From positions 328,001 to 392,000 of the forward strand of contig JAZAYU010000265.1 of NCBI GenBank assembly GCA_038501625.1: DNA of 64,000 nt. Reading direction: 5' to 3'. Origin of the DNA: Corbicula japonica. Lineage: Eukaryota; Mollusca; Bivalvia; Venerida; Cyrenidae. Below, piece by piece: positions 58,831 through 64,000 of the stretch. The notes beneath the pieces were generated by a model. The model saw only the letters and a list, made by a program, of their open reading frames with translations. It made no database searches and had not been told where the DNA came from. Position 1 is the first letter of the stretch. Every line of letters begins with the position of its first letter. The position numbers were made by a program, and so were the translations under genes.

Positions 58831-59344
58831 TTTGTTTCTGAGAAATAAAGCCGATAATCAGTGACCTTATATTTATGATTTTTGTCCTTCGAGCATTCGC
58901 CTCTGTTGTTGTTTTTTTTTGTTGGAATACTTTCATACCTTTCCACCGATTAAATATAGAATTTCTATTTCTATTAGATGCATAATTATTGGGAACGAAT
59001 AGCAACACCTTGCGCATGTGAACTTATCTCATCGTTATTTAAAATATACAATCGACTGATTCCAGCCGGAATTCAGCCATATATATTTACTACTGCGTAA
59101 CCTTCCTTGATACTTAGGAATCAATAGAAAACGGTTTTTTTTAATTATTATCGTATTTATTATAATTTATAGAAAAAAAGAATTAAATAGAGGAATTGCT
59201 AAGATGGCGATTTATAAGATCACTAAAATATTCCATTAGTGACTTTTAAAAGTGTATTTACATTTAATAAATTTAACATTTGGAATAGATGAAAAGGTGA
59301 ACTTTGAAGACCTTCGAACATGACAAATATAAATATATTGAAGA
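58831..59344 (+). other. 3' flank of C1q gene 3
   Basis: Homologous to the flank of gene 1 (32826-33238) and, near the stop, to that of gene 4. Contains the empty site (TA at 59255-59256) for the MITE found at 33239. Confidence 0.7.
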
Positions 59345-59600
59345 CTCGATTGGATTAAGCCTGTTCTTGGGCAGTAATGAAAATGTTTATCACTGCCCAC
59401 GCCGCCTAGCCCCGGGTTGAGCGCAACTTAATCTTTACACCAATAAACAGTACAATTTTGATCCATCACAAACGATGGTATGCATACGGCGGTGAACATG
59501 GAACCTTCAATGCGGTATTTTCAGATTAAAACCATTCCATGTTCAGCGGCTTAGTGTCCCCAGATAAAAGAATGGGTTTGCCCTTAACGAGAAAACAATG
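59345..59600 (-). repeat. Dispersed repeat, family R, reversed copy
   Basis: Reverse complement of 45480-45700: 'ggttgagcgcaact', 'ccgcctag', 'gtatgcatacggcgg' and 'cagataaaagaatggg' match. Extends the family left end beyond the 46640 copy. Confidence 0.75.
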
Positions 59601-59953
59601 GCCATGACCGGAGTAGACCCTAAAATATCGATATTGATTATAGAGGGGTCATCTCATAAATTTCAGAGAAAAAAAGGTTTGTCTTCAAAGCACCTGTGCA
59701 TTCGTCTTGGCCAATTTGATTTTCGATCAAGTCTAATTGCATGTATTAAAATGTCTTTGTTGTTGATGTTAAATTTCAACAGACTAGAAATAAAAATAAT
59801 AGAGACCATTTTTTATATAAATCATTTTGCACTTTGTGTTAAAGAAACCAGCTGTAGAAAGTTAGTGGTTTTTGTATAGATATCAGTTTCAATTACCTCC
59901 TTGATGATTATATGCTAATTTCAAACCATGCAGAATGTCAGTCATTGTGGATG

Positions 59954-60917
59954 GCATGTTAGACCGTATATGTCACAAAACGTATAAGTCACACGTGTGT
60001 GACATATTCGGCCGAATTAATCACTCCTGTCTTCATGTGACATATACGTTTGTGCAAAATTTGCGATAAAATGTCTGACCGTATATGTCGCACATTTCAT
60101 GCAATGAACCAATTCTAAACATCGTTGTCCGCAGCAGCAGCAGCTTGCCCTCATTAACTTCAACGAAACATCACCATCCACATCATCATCACGAGTGATT
60201 TTTGTTGTAACGTTTTCGACCTGCAGATATGCAATGTACAGAAAGGGGCCGCACGAACATTAAGACAAATAGCTTTTACCAGACGAGAAACTGACATCAA
60301 GTTTTAGTCAAATTTACAATATTAGGACCTATATCCCTTTTTAGGATTTATAATTTTAATTAACAAGAAACTGACATTACTGTAACAATTATTTAAAAGA
60401 ACATGACATCATTACACGTAAAGCTTTTTTATAATTTCAATACTTTTTAGTTATTTAAAAGAACATCACACAATTAGACGTATATTCTAACTACATACTT
60501 TTGAAATCATATAACAGTTTACAGGAAAATAATCTACAAATATGCTTTCGCCGTCACAATTTCGCTCTCAACAGTGATATAAAGAACATGACACCATTAG
60601 ACGTAAAATCTAGCAACACACATTAGAAATCATATAACAGTTTACACGAAAAAATGTTGTCGCATCGTGTTGTCGCGATGTTGCATGATGGTGATGATGA
60701 TATTAACAATTCTTTAATGTTTTAAATAATTGGACTAAAGTCTTCTATTTATATACACCGGTTCCATTTTTTGACACATATTTGATAAGTGACAAAAACG
60801 TTTTGAAGAGAGTGGAAAAACCATGTTCCATATTCGGCTGAAGGGTTTGACGTATTCGATCGAATACATCACAACGTGTGACATATACGTTTTGTGACAC
60901 ATACGGTCTAACATGGC
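59954..60917. mobile_element. 964-bp element with about 58-bp inverted ends
   Basis: Left begins GCATGTTAGACCGTATATGT, right ends 'acatacggtctaacatggc'. The arms continue through 'cacaaaacgtata', 'gtcacacgt' and 'tattcg'. The interior has two related units near 60430-60530 and 60575-60650 ('aaatcatataacagtttaca'). No transposase and no clear target duplication. Confidence 0.75.
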
Positions 60918-61059
60918 ACTTTATAGGCATACTTGAACTGTCCTTTTCATGATATACGGATGGTATGTACAGTATGTCTGTCTCTGAATGGTCAGGTTGG
61001 CCAGGAGCTGCCACCGTATTTGTATGACTTACGGGTTGTCGTCGACTTTTCCCAAGGTT

Positions 61060-61212
61060 TCAATGTTCCGCTTGTATCTTTTGTTCTTTGACCTATTATC
61101 AAAGCATATCAATATCTCACTATACAAACCAGCTCTTATCTATGGCTTATCTATGGAAGTCAAAAGTCAGTGCGATCTTATTAATCACATTTTTTAAATA
61201 TCCTTGTCCGTC
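61060..61212 (+). promoter_or_regulatory. Proximal promoter / 5' UTR core of C1q gene 4
   Basis: Two GATA-type sites (CTTATCT at 61135-61141 and 61146-61152), the second arising from a small local duplication of 'cttatctatgg'. GGAAGTCAAAAGTCAGTGCG is shared with gene 3. The TTGACCT..TATCAAAGCA segment corresponds to the TTCTCAAAGCAAG motif of genes 1 and 3. Confidence 0.5.
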
Positions 61213-62014
61213 ATGAATATCAAAATGAAAATTTTGTGCTTATTCCTCGCGTGTCTTCTTAACTCAGTAATTGGAGACGGAAATGTAAGGATTACAGTTA
61301 CGCGCGAAGAGTTAAAGGCGATCGTCAGAGAGGAAGCTGACAAACTAATTGACGCAGGAGAGCTTGTTCGCAGAAGCGACGTTGAGAAAATTGCCAAATA
61401 TGTCTGTAAGATAAATGTAAGTCAGAGTTACGTTTTTCTTTCGAATATTGTCTCATAAAACTATTTAATTAGCCACCAATATAACAACAATCTGTGCCCA
61501 GTAGCCATTTCAGCCAATCAGATGTTTGAGATTTGAGACTGGTTTCCAATCTCAGTTTTATAACCTTCAGCTGGTGTTTTTTTTAGAACAAATGTTTAAA
61601 TGCTGTCAAAAGGATAAAACAATTTACGTTTTAACACAACTTTTAATTTATAGTTTCGTTATAAATTGCTCATTTGCGATACTTGGACCTATCAACTATA
61701 GTATTTTGAATCTTTTCAGGATGTTGTGAATGTTGAGGCAATGTCAAAAGCGTCTTTCGATGCAAAACGTTTTGTAGTCAACAGTAAGTGATCTTTCCAT
61801 GAATAATCTTGCCTGACCTTGGCGGAGAATTTACGACATTGGATTTCATTATCATTAGACTATAAGTTTAAATTAACAATAGAAATCGATCGATTTATGC
61901 TAAAATTTATAAACATTCAAATAAATCGTAAACACGGAAAATCCAGTTATAGCATTCAATAAGTTTGGCGTGGAACTAGACTCATTAAAATCGTTTTTAG
62001 ATTAATGGTGGATA

Positions 62015-62058
<44 letters not shown>

Positions 62059-62497
62059 TACATGTATGATCTTATAGTATTTCTTCACAGCAGGTACAGC
62101 TATTGGCTTCACCGCTTGTGTTGGCGTATCAGACCTAGTCAACCTTCGGGATCAGCACACAATTATCTTCGACAAAGTCATAACTAACAAGGGGTCCGCT
62201 TACCACAACCTTACCGGAATATTCATCGCGCCTTACAAAGGTCTCTACGTCTTTCACCTATCAGCTATGTCAAGTCCCGGCCAAGACCAATATCTGGCTT
62301 TTATACACGACGGAAATATAGTCAACCATGCCTATCCAGACGCTCGCGGCACACAGGGTTTCCAGACGACCGGAAATCATTGGGTTATGGAGTTGGAACA
62401 AGGCTCTGAAGTGTGGATTCGAACTTACGGCGCCGGACAGATACATGGCAACTGCTTTACCGTTTTCTCTGGTTTTCTTTTGTATGAAATGGAATAA
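61213..62497 (+). CDS. Secreted C1q-domain protein, gene 4 (224 aa, three exons)
   Basis: Exons 61213-61416, 61720-61783 and 62091-62497 (204, 64 and 407 nt) join in frame. The ATG at 61213 matches the gene 1 start (MNIKMK versus MNVKMK). The signal peptide is about 1-21; the helix contains GELVRRSDVEKIAKYVCKIN; the linker is DVVNVEAMSKASFDAKRFVV; the C1q domain is about 91-224. Closest paralog is gene 3. An Arg replaces the Gly of NLGDQH (NLRDQH), and HDHTG reads HNLTG. A poly(A) signal AATAAA lies at 62511. Intron 1 holds half of a hairpin H repeat; intron 2 holds an ATT microsatellite. No collagen region. Probably a secreted trimeric recognition lectin; ligand unknown. Confidence 0.93.
61504..61568. 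repeat. Half copy of hairpin family H in intron 1 of C1q gene 4
   Basis: Only the right arm is present (GCCATTTCAGCCAATCAGAT to TTTTATAACCTT), nearly matching the perfect copies. Loss of one arm stops it folding. Confidence 0.85.
62006..62057 (+). repeat. ATT microsatellite in intron 2 of C1q gene 4
   Basis: About 16 ATT units following 'atggtggataatt', at the same place as the AAT tract in gene 3. Confidence 0.9.
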
Positions 62498-64000
62498 TTT
62501 GTTTTTGAGAAATAAAGCCGATAAGCAGTAACATTATATTTATGATTCTTGTCCTTCGAGCATTCGCCACTGTTGATAATACATATTGTTATTGCGACTA
62601 AACAAACAGCCAATCATAAATGTGCCGATACCGGAATTTCTATTCCGCACATACCGCATACCACGCAAAAACACGAAACCACCTTGTACATTATAAAGCG
62701 TATATTATGCTCGTGTGCATTATAATTTTTCAATAACCTAAACTAATATGAAAAACACTTATTAATAATATATTTCACAAATTCTCAGCATTGGTAGTTC
62801 TGTTACGAGCGGTTACATACTAATTTTCATATTCAGTGTTTACATTTAACTTCATAGTTTTTGTCATGTGTAATGGTTGCAGTGGATGATAAAAGTCTTA
62901 GGTTAAGGTAAGACCTGTGTAATGAATACCTATGTCCAGAAGAGTATCCAAGGGAGGTAACTATAGTAGTAAATTAGGTTAGATTTCTCTCATGCAAGAG
63001 GACCAGGGTTCAAATCCCACAGTACCCATTTTTTGTAAGCCTAGAGCTTAAATAATTGGCATACTTCTTTTTTTCCTGTGTAATTCTGTCATTGAATATA
63101 AAATTCTCATGATTTAAACTAAAATAAGCAAAATAATCAAGATTAAAGGGGTTTTCGCTATCAGAATAGTGTTTATTCAAGTCATCAATTGGAAAATTTC
63201 TAAAACTGGACGGTAAACTTCTCTGAAATTATGTTTAAATTTTGTTTAAGGTATATAGTTAAAAAATGGTAAAGTTTGGTATATTGCACCAATCAGGACT
63301 TTGCACAATTTTCATTAATTTAGTCTCGTGAAATATAAAAAATGCATTTTTTAAATTTATTTGGTCAAAAAATGTCATTTTAAGATAAATTCTGTATTTA
63401 TATATTATATCTTAAATTGGTTTAGTAAAATATAACATATTTTGGATAAACTGTAAAAAAATTTGGGTTGAATTTATCAATAACAAAAAAATTTGTCACC
63501 GATTAAAGAAATTGGATACTTTCACGTTTTTTCTCACTTTTTTTTAAATAAATAAAGCTTAAAATCTCAAAAACTACACGGTGAAAATCATTAAAATTTT
63601 GCATACAAGTCAGTGGTATGAAGCAGTTGATGAAAATATAATCAGATGTTGGATTCTTAATAGTGCCTATTACACAGGTCTTACCTTAAATCGTTGGAGT
63701 ACAGATCATGAATGTGCGGGTTCGAATCCATACCGGGATGAGATTTTTTCACAATCCACAATGGACGCGAGTAATGTTTTCAATCCAAGAAGCAGCCATT
63801 TAGAGTGATTTATCCAACTTGGAATAACTTGTATCAATATAAATGAAAAATAAATATGTTTCAACTAATGCCCGTAAAAAGAGCTATTGGATTTTACTAT
63901 TACGATTTTTTTTGCCGGTCTGAATTTGTATTTCCACTTCAACATTTGTACATGTTGTAATTGTGTGTAGCTACTCTTTACCATTTCCACATCAATATTT
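62498..64000. other. 3' flank of C1q gene 4 and AT-rich DNA
   Basis: The first 80 bp are homologous to the gene 3 3' UTR. B box-like sequences occur at 63005 (AGGGTTCAAATCCC) and 63717 (CGGGTTCGAATCC), each probably a SINE or tRNA relic without a proper partner arm. Frame 63581-63808 covers one of these and is not a gene. Confidence 0.45.

Overview
The window is eukaryotic nuclear DNA: AT-rich, intron-rich and packed with short DNA transposons, hairpin repeats and tandem arrays. No bacterial-type gene, rRNA gene or convincing functional tRNA gene was seen. The gene content (a spliced LSG1 gene beside a tandem family of secreted C1q-domain genes without collagen) and the style of the dispersed repeats fit a bivalve mollusc, probably a heterodont. 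That assignment is inference from gene family and repeats, not from a species-diagnostic marker.

Layout. 1-9893 (minus strand) holds the 5' six coding exons of LSG1, a circularly permuted GTPase for 60S ribosome export. Its last exons lie beyond the left edge, and its 5-kb first intron carries two nested transposon pairs. About 10-30.6 kb has no recognisable protein gene. It holds a 3.7-kb minisatellite with a 25-bp unit that passes into a 27-bp relative, a composite 22-bp minisatellite of about 1.8 kb, several 75-185 bp tandem repeats, many copies of a palindromic hairpin repeat and a weak candidate for a spliced non-coding transcript.

About 30.7-62.5 kb is the C1q cluster: four intact three-exon genes, all on the plus strand (31259-32825, 43075-44353, 49352-58830, 61213-62497), plus one dead exon (41337-41400). 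Each gene encodes a signal peptide, a short charged helical segment with one Cys, a 21-codon linker exon (64 nt) and a C-terminal C1q domain. All four share a GATA-type site 34-78 bp before the start codon, and their flanks can be aligned with one another, so the cluster grew by duplication of whole units. The third gene has an 8.5-kb first intron built from duplicated blocks and satellites, which may be a recent rearrangement or an assembly artefact.

The C1q genes probably make secreted recognition lectins of innate immunity, the usual role proposed for this expanded family in bivalves. LSG1 is an unrelated housekeeping neighbour. I found no clearly new enzymatic system. The most interesting material is the history of the C1q cluster (exon relic, intron blow-up, internal helix duplication, shared promoter core) and a set of transposon insertions whose empty sites are preserved elsewhere in the window.
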